Below, piece by piece: positions 1 through 5,820 of a stretch of 6,072 bases of DNA. This DNA is from Actinocrinis sp046724665 (lineage in GTDB: Bacteria > Actinomycetota > Actinomycetes > Streptomycetales > Catenulisporaceae). The notes below the pieces were generated by a model. That model had not been told where the DNA came from, ran no database searches, and was given only the letters and a program-made list of their open reading frames with translations. The position numbers and the translations under genes were made by a program. The stretch's first letter is position 1, and each line of letters opens with the position of its first letter. Location of the stretch: positions 1 to 6,072 of the forward strand of contig JBKOWZ010000309.1 of NCBI GenBank assembly GCA_046724665.1. The letters run 5' to 3'.

Positions 1-175
1 GGCGCTGCGCGGCGTGCGCGGCGACGAAGCGGCGGCGGTCCGCCTCGTACCGGAGCTTGTCGGCGCGGCCGCGCTCCGCGTCATCGAGCACGGACACGAA
101 CTCTTCGAGCGGCGCGCCCGGCGGCAGGTCGTCCCGGATCAGCCAGACCCGGACCTCGTGCGCACCGTCAGCCAC
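1..175 (-). CDS. Sfp-type 4'-phosphopantetheinyl transferase, N-terminal part (runs off left edge)
   Basis: Reading the minus strand from a GTG at 175-173 gives 58 open codons to the window edge. A GGAGGAG ribosome binding site (complement of about 183-189) lies 7 nt upstream of the GTG and fixes the start. The peptide begins VADGAHEVRVWLIRDD and continues with LDDAERGRADKLRYEADRRR followed by FVAAHAAQR. The pattern of LdxxErxRaxrlrfexDrrRFvaahaalR is the N-terminal signature of actinobacterial Sfp/Gsp-type PPTases. Such enzymes transfer phosphopantetheine from CoA to the conserved serine of ACP/PCP domains in polyketide, nonribosomal peptide and fatty acid synthesis. The catalytic half with the Mg-binding residues lies outside the window, so activity cannot be judged. 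It is divergent from the hydrolase-P450-FAAL run, whose FAAL would need holo-carrier proteins; that link is inferred from position. Confidence 0.82.
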   Translation of the reverse strand, partial: MADGAHEVRVWLIRDDLPPGAPLEEFVSVLDDAERGRADKLRYEADRRRFVAAHAAQR

Positions 176-276
176 CCCGGCTCTCCTCCGGCCGACCGCA
201 GCGCTTCATATTCGAGAACGTATAGCCTCGCCGTCCGCGCGACAACCGCCGGGCGCGCGGGAGACACGACCGGCTC
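176..276. promoter_or_regulatory. Divergent intergenic region between PPTase and hydrolase genes
   Basis: These 101 nt separate two divergent start codons and must hold the promoters of both if each is transcribed on its own. The only AT-richer patch is about 205-226. It contains an imperfect 16-nt dyad at 209-224, TATtCG-agaa-CGtATA, in which five of six arm positions pair; a regulator could bind there. No -35/-10 pair at standard spacing stands out on either strand, so no boxes are assigned. The function as promoter region is inferred from gene orientation. Confidence 0.45.
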
Positions 277-999
277 GTGATCACGGACGACGGCACGCGA
301 ACGGCCGAGGCGGACTACCCGCGTACCGCCGAGGCCGCCGACCCGTACTGCCTGCGCCCCGGGGAGGCGGCGGCGCTGCTGGCCGGGCACCCGTGGCGGC
401 GGTTCGTTGTGCTCGGCGACAGCATCGCGGAGGGGGTCGGCGACCCGGTACCCGGCTACCACCGGCTGCCGCTGGCCGACCGGGTCGCGGCCGAGCTGGC
501 GGAGGCGCGGCCCGGCCTGGCGTACCTCAACCTGGGCGTGCGCGGCCTGCGGGTACGCGAGGTGCGCGCCCGCCAGCTGGACCCCGCGCTCGCCTTCGAG
601 CCCGACCTGGCCCTCGTCGTCTGCGGGGCCAACGACGCGCTGCGCCCCGGCTACGAGTCGCGCGCCGACGCCGTGGACCGCGAGTACGCCGCGATCGTCC
701 AAGCGCTGCAACAGGCCGGCGCGCTCACGGTCACCGTGTCGCTGTTCATCTGGCCCAGCTTCCCGAATCTGCCGATCTGGCTGACACCGCCGCCTGCCGA
801 GCGGATGGCGACGCTGGCCCGCCGCACGGCGGCCCTCGCCGCCGCGCTCGGGACGGTCCACGTCGATCTGGCCGCTCATCCGGCCGCCGCCGACCCCCGC
901 ACGGTCAGCGCCGACGGCCTGCACACCAACGCGCGCGGACAGGCGATCGCCGCCGCGCAGACCATCCGGTGCCTAGGCGCCAGGCTGGAGGGGTCATGA
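277..999 (+). CDS. SGNH/GDSL-family hydrolase, cytoplasmic
   Basis: This 240-residue protein carries all four SGNH blocks. Block I is LGDSIAEGVGD with the nucleophile Ser49; block II is NLGVRG with Gly87; block III is CGAND with Asn119; block V is DGLHTN with Asp213 and His216. Ser, Asp and His form the expected triad, and Gly and Asn the oxyanion hole. There is no signal peptide or membrane segment, so it should act in the cytoplasm as an esterase, thioesterase or acyl-transfer enzyme; the substrate cannot be read from the sequence. GTG at 277 is the only usable start, because the frame has a stop at 223-225 and no other start codon between. The best SD-like GGGAG (259-263) is 13 nt away, so initiation may be weak. 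The stop codon overlaps the P450 start (ATGA), suggesting an operon. Given the neighbouring FAAL and P450, it might release or trim an acyl intermediate, which is inference. Confidence 0.88.
   Translation: MITDDGTRTAEADYPRTAEAADPYCLRPGEAAALLAGHPWRRFVVLGDSIAEGVGDPVPGYHRLPLADRVAAELAEARPGLAYLNLGVRGLRVREVRARQLDPALAFEPDLALVVCGANDALRPGYESRADAVDREYAAIVQALQQAGALTVTVSLFIWPSFPNLPIWLTPPPAERMATLARRTAALAAALGTVHVDLAAHPAAADPRTVSADGLHTNARGQAIAAAQTIRCLGARLEGS
987..998 (+). promoter_or_regulatory. RBS and ATGA start/stop overlap coupling hydrolase to P450
   Basis: GGAGGGG at 987-993 lies within the last codons of the hydrolase gene, 2-4 nt before ATG at 996-998. The ATG shares two bases with the TGA stop at 997-999. 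This arrangement typically gives translational coupling, and it fixes the P450 start even though its frame stays open far upstream inside the hydrolase gene. Confidence 0.85.
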
Positions 1000-2285
1000 G
1001 TACCACGAGCGCAGCATCATCGAACAGCGTGTCTTCAAGGAACGCTGCGCCTTCAAAGGACACCGTGTCGCTGCGGGATCTGCTCGACGAGGAACTACGC
1101 CACGATCCGTACCCCTTCTACGCCAGGCTTCATGAACGCGGGCAGGCCGTACGCCTCAGCCCGCAGGACAAGTACGCCGCCGCCGTCTTCGGGCACCAGG
1201 CCGTCGATCGTGTGCTGCGCGACCCCGCCTTCGTCGTGCTCGAAGCCGAGACCGCGGACCGCGCCGGGACGCGCTGGCGCGACCACCCCGTGCTCCAGGC
1301 GCTGCAAACCTCGATGTTCAACGCCGGCGGTGACGACCTGGCGCGGCTGCGCCGCCTGTTCGGCCAGATGTTCAGCGCCCGCCGGGTGGCGGCGATGCAG
1401 CCGTCGATCGACCAGGCCACCGACCGCGCCCTCGACCGGCTGGCGGCGACCGCGGCGGCCGCGGACGGCGCCCCGGTCGATTTCGTCGCCGAGTTCGCGG
1501 TGCCGCTTCCGGCGGACGTCATCGGCGAGGTGGTCGGGGTACCGGGCGACGACCGGGCGTGGCTGCCGCCCCGGGCACGCACCTTCGACGCGGTGCTCGA
1601 GCTCTTCGAGCGCCGGTACCGGGTGCTGGTCGCCGCGGACGGCGCCGCGCGCGAGCTGATCGGCTACTTCACCGACCTGCTCGCGGCGCGGCGAGCGGAC
1701 CCGCGCGGCGACCTGGTCTCCTCGCTCGCGCAGACACAGGCGCAGCATCCGGGCGAGCTCGACGACTTCGAGCTGGTGGCCAACCTGATCGTCGTGTTCA
1801 ACGCCGGCTTCCGCACCACCGCGAGCGTGCTCGGCAGCGGCCTGACTCTCCTGCTCGACCACCCCGACGCCCTCGCGGCGCTGCGTGCCGATCCGTCGCT
1901 GAGCCCCGCGTACGTGGAGGAGATGCTGCGCTACGAGCCGCCGGTGCAGTTCAAGACGATCTACGCGGCCGAGGACACCGAGGTCGATGGCGTGCCCGTG
2001 CGCAAGGGGGAGGCCGTCGTCGTGCTGACCGGCGCGGCCAACCGCGATCCACGCCAGTTCGCCGATCCCGACGCCTTCGACCCCGGCCGGGCCGACAACC
2101 GCCATCTGGCGTTCAGCGCCGGGCCGCACTACTGCCTCGGCGCCACGCTCGGCCGGATGGAGCTCGAACTCGCCTTCCCGCGCCTGCTCGAGCGCTTCCC
2201 CACGATCGAGCTGGCGGGTGAGCCGCGCGGGCGGCGCTACTTCTTCATGCGCGGCTACGAGTATCTGCCGGTGCGGCTGGGCTGA
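996..2285 (+). CDS. Cytochrome P450 (bacterial soluble type) with Arg in place of the I-helix acid
   Basis: This 429-residue haem monooxygenase-fold protein has the usual length of soluble actinobacterial CYPs and no membrane anchor. Visible landmarks are the C-helix region DDLARLRRLFGQMFS (113-127), the I-helix NAGFRTTASVLGSGL (269-283), the K-helix EMLR (Glu309, Arg312), AANRDP (347-352) and the haem loop FSAGPHYCLGA (373-383) with Cys380 as the axial ligand. The C-terminal MRGYEYLPVRLG also fits the family. The canonical I-helix (A/G)Gx(E/D)T(T/S) reads AGFRTT, so Arg273 replaces the acid that normally helps deliver protons, while Thr274 is kept. The C-helix position that is usually His is Leu115. 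Such enzymes need ferredoxin and reductase partners, which are absent here. It overlaps the hydrolase gene and precedes the FAAL gene, so a fatty acyl or carrier-bound substrate is plausible but unproven. The first 20 residues are Ser/Ala-rich and probably disordered. Confidence 0.95.
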   Translation: MSTTSAASSNSVSSRNAAPSKDTVSLRDLLDEELRHDPYPFYARLHERGQAVRLSPQDKYAAAVFGHQAVDRVLRDPAFVVLEAETADRAGTRWRDHPVLQALQTSMFNAGGDDLARLRRLFGQMFSARRVAAMQPSIDQATDRALDRLAATAAAADGAPVDFVAEFAVPLPADVIGEVVGVPGDDRAWLPPRARTFDAVLELFERRYRVLVAADGAARELIGYFTDLLAARRADPRGDLVSSLAQTQAQHPGELDDFELVANLIVVFNAGFRTTASVLGSGLTLLLDHPDALAALRADPSLSPAYVEEMLRYEPPVQFKTIYAAEDTEVDGVPVRKGEAVVVLTGAANRDPRQFADPDAFDPGRADNRHLAFSAGPHYCLGATLGRMELELAFPRLLERFPTIELAGEPRGRRYFFMRGYEYLPVRLG

Positions 2286-2425
2286 ACCGCAGGTGCGTAC
2301 GGGCGATTCTCAGCACGTATGGGCGTATGAGGCGTCACCCGTTCAGCCAACCAGGGTGCGCGACCGCCGGGCAGGTGTTGGTCTGTCTACATAGATCATC
2401 TTCTTGCTATCCCCTGGGAGCGCAC
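2286..2425 (+). promoter_or_regulatory. 140-nt leader of the FAAL gene with repeated CGTAYGGGCG
   Basis: The gap between P450 and FAAL is long for an operon interior, so the FAAL gene may have its own promoter. Its left part holds near-identical 10-mers CGTACGGGCG (2296-2305) and CGTATGGGCG (2316-2325), exactly 20 bp apart, and a looser overlapping copy CGTATGAGGCG (2324-2334). The right part (about 2378-2412) is much less GC-rich and includes the short dyad TCTA-ca-TAGA (2386-2395). This is where a promoter would be expected, although no convincing -35/-10 pair could be assigned. No terminator hairpin is evident after the P450, so read-through is also possible. Confidence 0.4.
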
Positions 2426-4294
2426 ATGCGCAGTGACTTCGCGCCGTCCCCGTCCAGCGACGCATGGCCGCTCACCGACCGGTTGCGGCACTGGGCCGTC
2501 GAGCGTGCGCACCAGAGGGCACTGACTTTTGTCGACTTTCCCGAGCACGACTCGGTCGGACGCCACCGCAGTCTGACGTGGAGCCAGTTGTGGTCGCAGG
2601 CCGCGGCGACGGCGGCGCGCGTGTCCGAGGCGGCGCGGCCGGGCGACCGGGCGGCGTTGCTGCTGCCGCAGGGTACGGATTACGTGGCGGCGTTCCTCGG
2701 CTGCCTCATGGCACGCGTGGTGGCCGTGCCGCTGTTCTCCCCCGACCTGCCGGGGCACGAAGGCCGGATCGCGGCAGTGCTCGAAGACTGTGAACCCGCC
2801 TGCGCACTCGTGACGCCGCAGGGCGCGCGGGCCGCTCAGGCGTCCGAGTCGGCGGCGCAGTTGTCCCGTGTGCGACTCGTGACGATCGACGGACGCGAGG
2901 GCCTCGAGCAGTCGGATCCGGACGCGGTGACGATGCCGCTGGCGCTGCCGTCGAACTCCGTATCCGCGGACACCGACCCGGACGAGATCGCTTACCTCCA
3001 GTACACGTCGGGTTCCACGCGCACTCCGGCCGGAGTGATGATCAGTCACCGCAACATGGTCGCCAACGCGCTGCAAGCGTTCGAGGCCTTCGGCATGGCG
3101 GACGGTCCGACGACGTCGGTCGGCTGGCTGCCGCTGTTCCACGACATGGGGCTGGCACTGAGCATCGTTATGCCGCTCACGGCCGGATTCCCGTCGGTGC
3201 TGATGGATCCGGCGGCGTTCCTCGAGCGGCCGGAGCGCTGGCTGCGGCTGCTCGGCCAGCACCCGGGAGCGCTCTCAGCGGCGCCGAACTTCGCATACGA
3301 CTACTGCGTCGCGAGGACGGATCCCGGGCAGCTGGCCGACCTGCGCCTCGACCGGGTACGAGCACTGGTCAACGGCAGCGAGCCGGTACAGATCGACACC
3401 GTACGCCGATTCCACCAGGCCTTTGCCGGGACCGGGCTGCGTCTCGAGTCACTGTGCCCGTCGTACGGCCTGGCCGAGGCGACGGTGTTCGTGACGACGG
3501 ACGGGCCCGGCGACGCTCCGCGCGAGGTCGTCTGCCGTCGCGACGCGTTGGCCGGTGGCCACATCACGGCGGCACCGGCCGAGGTTGATCAGGAAGCCGA
3601 CCGGGAGCCTGACCGCGATGGCGCGTTCACGTCGCTGGTCAGCTGTGGAGTCCCGGCCGGCCAAGAGGTGCGGATCGTCGATCCGGCGAGCGGCGCGCTG
3701 CTCACGGACGACATGATCGGCGAGATCCTGGTCCGCGGGCGCAATGTCGGCCTGGGCTACTGGAAGCGGCCGGAGCAGAGCGCTGAGACCTTCGGCGCAC
3801 GGCTCGCCGACACCGGCGAGCAGCCGTGGCTGCGTACCGGGGACCTCGGCGCGATTCACCAGGGCCGCCTGCTGGTGACCGGGCGCATCAAGGATCTGAT
3901 TATCGCCGACGGCCGCAACCACTACCCGCAGGACGTCGAGCAGTGCCTGCAAGAGGCGCTGGACTGCGTGCGCAAGGGGTACGTGGCGGTGTTCGCCGTG
4001 CCGGGCGAGGAAGGCGAACTGGTCGTCGCGGTCGCCGAGCACCGCAGGGACCTGCGACCAGACGCGGCGATGCGCGACGAGGCGGACCGCACCGCCCGCG
4101 CACGGATCTCGGCCGCGCACGGGCTGCGGCTCGAGCGGCTGGTGCTGGTGCCGCCCGGCAGCGTGCCGCGCACGGCGAGCGGCAAGGTCTCGCGCAGTGC
4201 CTGCCGCGCCGCGTTCCTGCGCGGCGAGTACGAAGCGGGCGGCGAGAACGGCGAGCGGCGGGATCCGCCGGCGCGGTCGCTGGAGCGTGTCTGA
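2426..4294 (+). CDS. Stand-alone fatty acyl-AMP ligase (FAAL, FadD32-like)
   Basis: This 622-residue member of the ANL adenylating superfamily would convert a fatty acid and ATP to acyl-AMP and pass the acyl group to a carrier protein rather than to CoA. Motifs in order are the P-loop YTSGSTRTPAGV (193-204), WLPLFHDMGL (234-243), SAAPNFAYDY (284-293), SYGLAEATVF (346-355), VSCGVPAGQEVRIVDP (405-420), the A7-like WLRTGDLG (468-475) and the hinge GRIKDLIIADGRNHYPQDVE (486-505). The A10 lysine is Lys587 in SGKVSR. The P-loop RTPAG in place of the common GxPKG, together with SAAPNFA and the VSCG segment, matches mycobacterial FAALs. An acidic stretch at 386-399 lies just before VSCG. No carrier domain is fused at the C-terminus. 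ATG 2426 is chosen because GGGAG (2416-2420) precedes it by 5 nt; an in-frame ATG at 2327 would add 33 residues unlike the family. The FAAL call rests on motif resemblance; a CoA ligase is the alternative. Confidence 0.92.
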   Translation: MRSDFAPSPSSDAWPLTDRLRHWAVERAHQRALTFVDFPEHDSVGRHRSLTWSQLWSQAAATAARVSEAARPGDRAALLLPQGTDYVAAFLGCLMARVVAVPLFSPDLPGHEGRIAAVLEDCEPACALVTPQGARAAQASESAAQLSRVRLVTIDGREGLEQSDPDAVTMPLALPSNSVSADTDPDEIAYLQYTSGSTRTPAGVMISHRNMVANALQAFEAFGMADGPTTSVGWLPLFHDMGLALSIVMPLTAGFPSVLMDPAAFLERPERWLRLLGQHPGALSAAPNFAYDYCVARTDPGQLADLRLDRVRALVNGSEPVQIDTVRRFHQAFAGTGLRLESLCPSYGLAEATVFVTTDGPGDAPREVVCRRDALAGGHITAAPAEVDQEADREPDRDGAFTSLVSCGVPAGQEVRIVDPASGALLTDDMIGEILVRGRNVGLGYWKRPEQSAETFGARLADTGEQPWLRTGDLGAIHQGRLLVTGRIKDLIIADGRNHYPQDVEQCLQEALDCVRKGYVAVFAVPGEEGELVVAVAEHRRDLRPDAAMRDEADRTARARISAAHGLRLERLVLVPPGSVPRTASGKVSRSACRAAFLRGEYEAGGENGERRDPPARSLERV

Positions 4295-4466
4295 CGGTCC
4301 CGACCGAGGTGGGCCGCTCCATCCGCCGACTCGTGATCAATCGCCTGCGCACCTGAGCCGAGCAGAGGCGGCCTGCAACACGCTGTGCCTGGGCACCGCC
4401 GGTCACCGCCCCCGTTTGCGCCCCACACATGACGGGCAGCAGGGAAGACGCGAGAGGTGAGGCGGC
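4295..4466. other. 172-nt intergenic gap between FAAL and HATPase genes
   Basis: No coding region is supported here. Just after the FAAL stop, CGGT-cccg-ACCG (4295-4306) could form only a 4-bp hairpin with no T-tract, and around 4368-4382 another small GC-rich stem is possible; neither is a convincing terminator. The downstream end (4455-4461, AGGTGAG) serves as a ribosome binding site. A promoter for the HATPase gene may lie in this gap but no boxes could be identified. Confidence 0.4.
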
Positions 4467-4937
4467 TTGGAGCGAACGGTGTCAAAGATCCCGAGGAGGC
4501 GCCAGTTGCGCCTGCCGCCGGAGATCACCGCACCGCGCCAGGCCCGCGAGTTCGTCGCCGAAGCCTGCGCGGACTGGCACAGCGAGAGGTACTGCGAGCT
4601 CGGCCAGCTGGTGGTCAGCGAGTTGGTGAGCAACGCGGTCCTGCACTCCGGCACCATGATCGAGGTGGAGGTGCGGCTCGGCACGGACCGGCTGTGGGTG
4701 CGCGTGCACGACGACGGCGACGGGGTGCCCGCGATCGTGCCGCCGGACCGGCGCACGATCGGCGGGGTCGGGCTGGACCTGGTGTCGAAGGTGGCGCGGT
4801 CCTGGGGCGTGACGCTCGATCCGCACGGCGGCAAGGACGTGTGGTGCGAGTTGTCGGCCGACGGAACCGGTCCGTCGGCGGCCGGTGCCGGTGCCGGTGG
4901 TACGGCGTCGGCACGCCTACCCTCAATCGGCCGCTGA
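4467..4937 (+). CDS. ATP-binding protein, HATPase_c / RsbW-like anti-sigma kinase class
   Basis: This 156-residue protein carries a GHKL ATPase fold. The N-box is SELVSNAVLHS (51-61) with Glu52 and Asn56, the G1 box is DDGDGVP (82-88), the G2 box is GGVGLDLV (99-106), and the terminal strand is KDVWCEL. No sensor, dimerisation or membrane domain is present. Actinomycetes carry many such small single-domain proteins; the characterised ones (RsbW/SpoIIAB) bind and phosphorylate anti-sigma antagonists, but most are of unknown role. No sigma factor or STAS partner is visible. Two starts are possible. TTG 4467 has AGGTGAG at 4455-4461, 5 nt upstream; GTG 4479 has GGAG at 4469-4472, 6 nt upstream, and would shorten the protein by four residues. 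The C-terminal tail after residue 131 is low-complexity Gly/Ala/Ser, encoded partly by three tandem GCCGGT units, and is probably disordered. A link to the upstream FAAL is unproven. Confidence 0.85.
   Translation: MERTVSKIPRRRQLRLPPEITAPRQAREFVAEACADWHSERYCELGQLVVSELVSNAVLHSGTMIEVEVRLGTDRLWVRVHDDGDGVPAIVPPDRRTIGGVGLDLVSKVARSWGVTLDPHGGKDVWCELSADGTGPSAAGAGAGGTASARLPSIGR
4881..4898 (+). repeat. Short tandem repeat, 3 x GCCGGT
   Basis: Three perfect 6-bp units (4881-4886, 4887-4892, 4893-4898) lie in the 3' end of the HATPase gene and encode alternating Ala-Gly in the disordered tail. Copy number could vary in frame without harming the ATPase domain. It is most likely an ordinary low-complexity tract. 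Confidence 0.6.
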
Positions 4938-4944
4938 CCAGCGG

Positions 4945-5733
4945 CTACGCCCTCGCGAACATAAGGTCGAATATCTCGCGCCCGGCGGCCAGCGCCCGGC
5001 GCTCGAACTTGGTCACCGGCCGCGACGCGGGGCGCGGCGCGTAGCCGTCGTGCAGGTTGCGCAGGCTCGGCTCGGCGCTCAGCACGTCCAGCATCTGCTC
5101 GGCGTACGGCGCCCAGTCGGTCGCGCAGTGCAGGAGCCCGCCCGGCGCGAGCCGCTCGGATATCAGCGCCACGACGTCGGGCCGCACGATGCGGCGCTTG
5201 TGGTGCTTGGCCTTGGGCCAGGGATCGGGGAAGAAGATGTGCACCGCGTCGAGCGAGCCGGGCTTGAGCAGGTCCCTGAGCAGCTCGACCGCGTCGCCGC
5301 GGGCGGCCCGCACGTTGCCGAGCCCGTCCCGCTCGGCCAGCGCCAGCAGATTGGCGAGCCCAGGAGTGTGCACGTCCACGGCGAGGTAGTCGCGGCCCGG
5401 GTCGGCGGCGGCCATCTGCGCGGCTGCCTCCCCCATCCCGCAGCCGATCTCCAGCACGAGTGGGGCCTCACGGCCGAAGAGCGCGACCGGGTCGAAACCC
5501 TCGCTTCCCTTGGCGTCGCTCGTGGTGCCGCTGTCGCCGCCGATGTCGTAGCCGTATCGGGGCCACAGGCGCGCGAGGGCGTCCGCGCGGGTCACGCCGA
5601 TCCGGCCGCGGCGCGGATGGAACGTGCGTATGTGCGCCACGACCTGAGGCGGGGACTCCTGCGTGATCACCAATCCAGGGTAGTCGGGCGCGGAGCTTGA
5701 AGTCACCGCGGCGCGAAGCCGACCGCCCTTCAT
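4945..5733 (-). CDS. trmB: tRNA (guanine-N7-)-methyltransferase TrmB
   Basis: The enzyme methylates N7 of G46 in the variable loop of tRNAs using S-adenosylmethionine. The 262-residue product contains IRTFHPRRGRIG (35-46), SAM-binding motif I EIGCGMGEA (95-103), the family hallmark FFPDPWPKAKHHKRR (167-181), DWAPYAEQM (206-214) and the C-terminal substrate-loop motif RPVTKFERRAL (238-248). All key blocks of the family are present. A Ser/Gly/Asp-rich linker (about 65-79) sits between the N-terminal segment and the Rossmann fold. ATG 5733 is preferred because GGAG lies 10 nt upstream; an in-frame ATG at 5757 would add eight residues, lacks an SD sequence and would sit in the ATCGCGAT palindrome next to the operator. 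It is a housekeeping gene, convergent with the HATPase gene (7 nt between stops) and divergent from the putative padR gene. Confidence 0.95.
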   Translation of the reverse strand: MKGGRLRAAVTSSSAPDYPGLVITQESPPQVVAHIRTFHPRRGRIGVTRADALARLWPRYGYDIGGDSGTTSDAKGSEGFDPVALFGREAPLVLEIGCGMGEAAAQMAAADPGRDYLAVDVHTPGLANLLALAERDGLGNVRAARGDAVELLRDLLKPGSLDAVHIFFPDPWPKAKHHKRRIVRPDVVALISERLAPGGLLHCATDWAPYAEQMLDVLSAEPSLRNLHDGYAPRPASRPVTKFERRALAAGREIFDLMFARA

Positions 5734-5764
5734 GACGCCGTCACTCCACACTTGCATCGCGATA

Positions 5765-5784
5765 GTTAGCGATATATCGTTAAC
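5765..5784. promoter_or_regulatory. Probable PadR-type operator, 20-bp dyad centred on CGATATATCG
   Basis: GTTAGCGATATATCGTTAAC is an inverted repeat in which nine of ten base pairs are symmetric; the only mismatch is the G5769/T5780 pair. The core CGATATATCG (5770-5779) is a perfect palindrome. AT-rich dyads of this kind upstream of their own gene are typical operators of PadR-family repressors. It lies about 70 nt before the start of the putative padR gene and overlaps the candidate -35 box, as expected for autorepression. It is also only 32 nt upstream of the preferred trmB start, so it could affect both genes. Confidence 0.65.
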
Positions 5785-5808
5785 GCATCGGGTAAGACGC
5801 CCGATAGT
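5780..5808 (+). promoter_or_regulatory. Candidate promoter of the padR-like gene
   Basis: TTAACG (5780-5785) and GATAGT (5803-5808) are separated by 17 nt and resemble housekeeping-sigma -35 and -10 boxes. Transcription would start near 5815, giving a leader of roughly 35-40 nt before ATG 5852. The -35 box overlaps the right arm of the dyad at 5765-5784. The match is moderate and was found by eye. Confidence 0.4.
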
Positions 5809-5820
5809 TGAGAACTAGCG
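5802..5820. repeat. Second imperfect dyad and CGATAGTT repeat in the trmB-padR gap
   Basis: CGATAGTT-gag-AACTAGCG (5802-5820) is an inverted repeat with seven of eight arm positions paired. Its left arm CGATAGTT also occurs at 5760-5767, exactly 42 bp upstream and beside the main dyad. ACTAGC (5814-5819 and 5824-5829) and GAACTA (5812-5817 and 5832-5837, one base ambiguous by eye) recur just after it. The element would lie over the predicted -10 and transcription start, so it may be a second regulator site. Confidence 0.4.

Noticed and set aside
139..924. 261-codon antisense frame opposite the hydrolase gene
   Set aside because: It has no recognisable motifs, is Arg/Gln/Gly-rich, and overlaps both the clear SGNH gene and the PPTase gene. 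It is an artefact of GC3 bias.
57..995. Long open frame extending upstream of the P450 through the hydrolase gene
   Set aside because: It is the +1/+2 shadow of the hydrolase gene in high-GC DNA, with Arg/Pro/Gly-rich translation. The P450 start is fixed at 996 by its SD, the ATGA overlap and the family length.
1095..2129. 344-codon antisense frame opposite the P450
   Set aside because: It has low-complexity His/Arg/Val composition with no domain, and lies fully opposite a P450 with all landmarks.
2327..2425. N-terminal extension of the FAAL from ATG 2327
   Set aside because: The 33 added residues do not resemble FAALs and cross the repeat-bearing, AT-richer leader; ATG 2426 has an SD at proper spacing.
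2396..3262. 288-codon antisense frame opposite the FAAL
   Set aside because: It is Arg/His-rich, motif-free and opposite the FAAL P-loop region; a codon-bias shadow.
277..4294. TTA (bldA-dependent) codons as developmental control of the cassette
   Set aside because: The TTA triplets seen by eye, such as those around 3169 and 3899, are out of frame. I found no in-frame TTA codon in the hydrolase, P450 or FAAL genes.
4294..4308. Possible terminator hairpin after the FAAL stop
   Set aside because: The stem is only 4-5 bp with a tiny loop and no T-tract, so it is too weak to call as a terminator.
4885..5700. 271-codon plus-strand frame opposite trmB
   Set aside because: It is the mirror of trmB. 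It lacks motifs and an SD, whereas TrmB motifs are complete on the minus strand.
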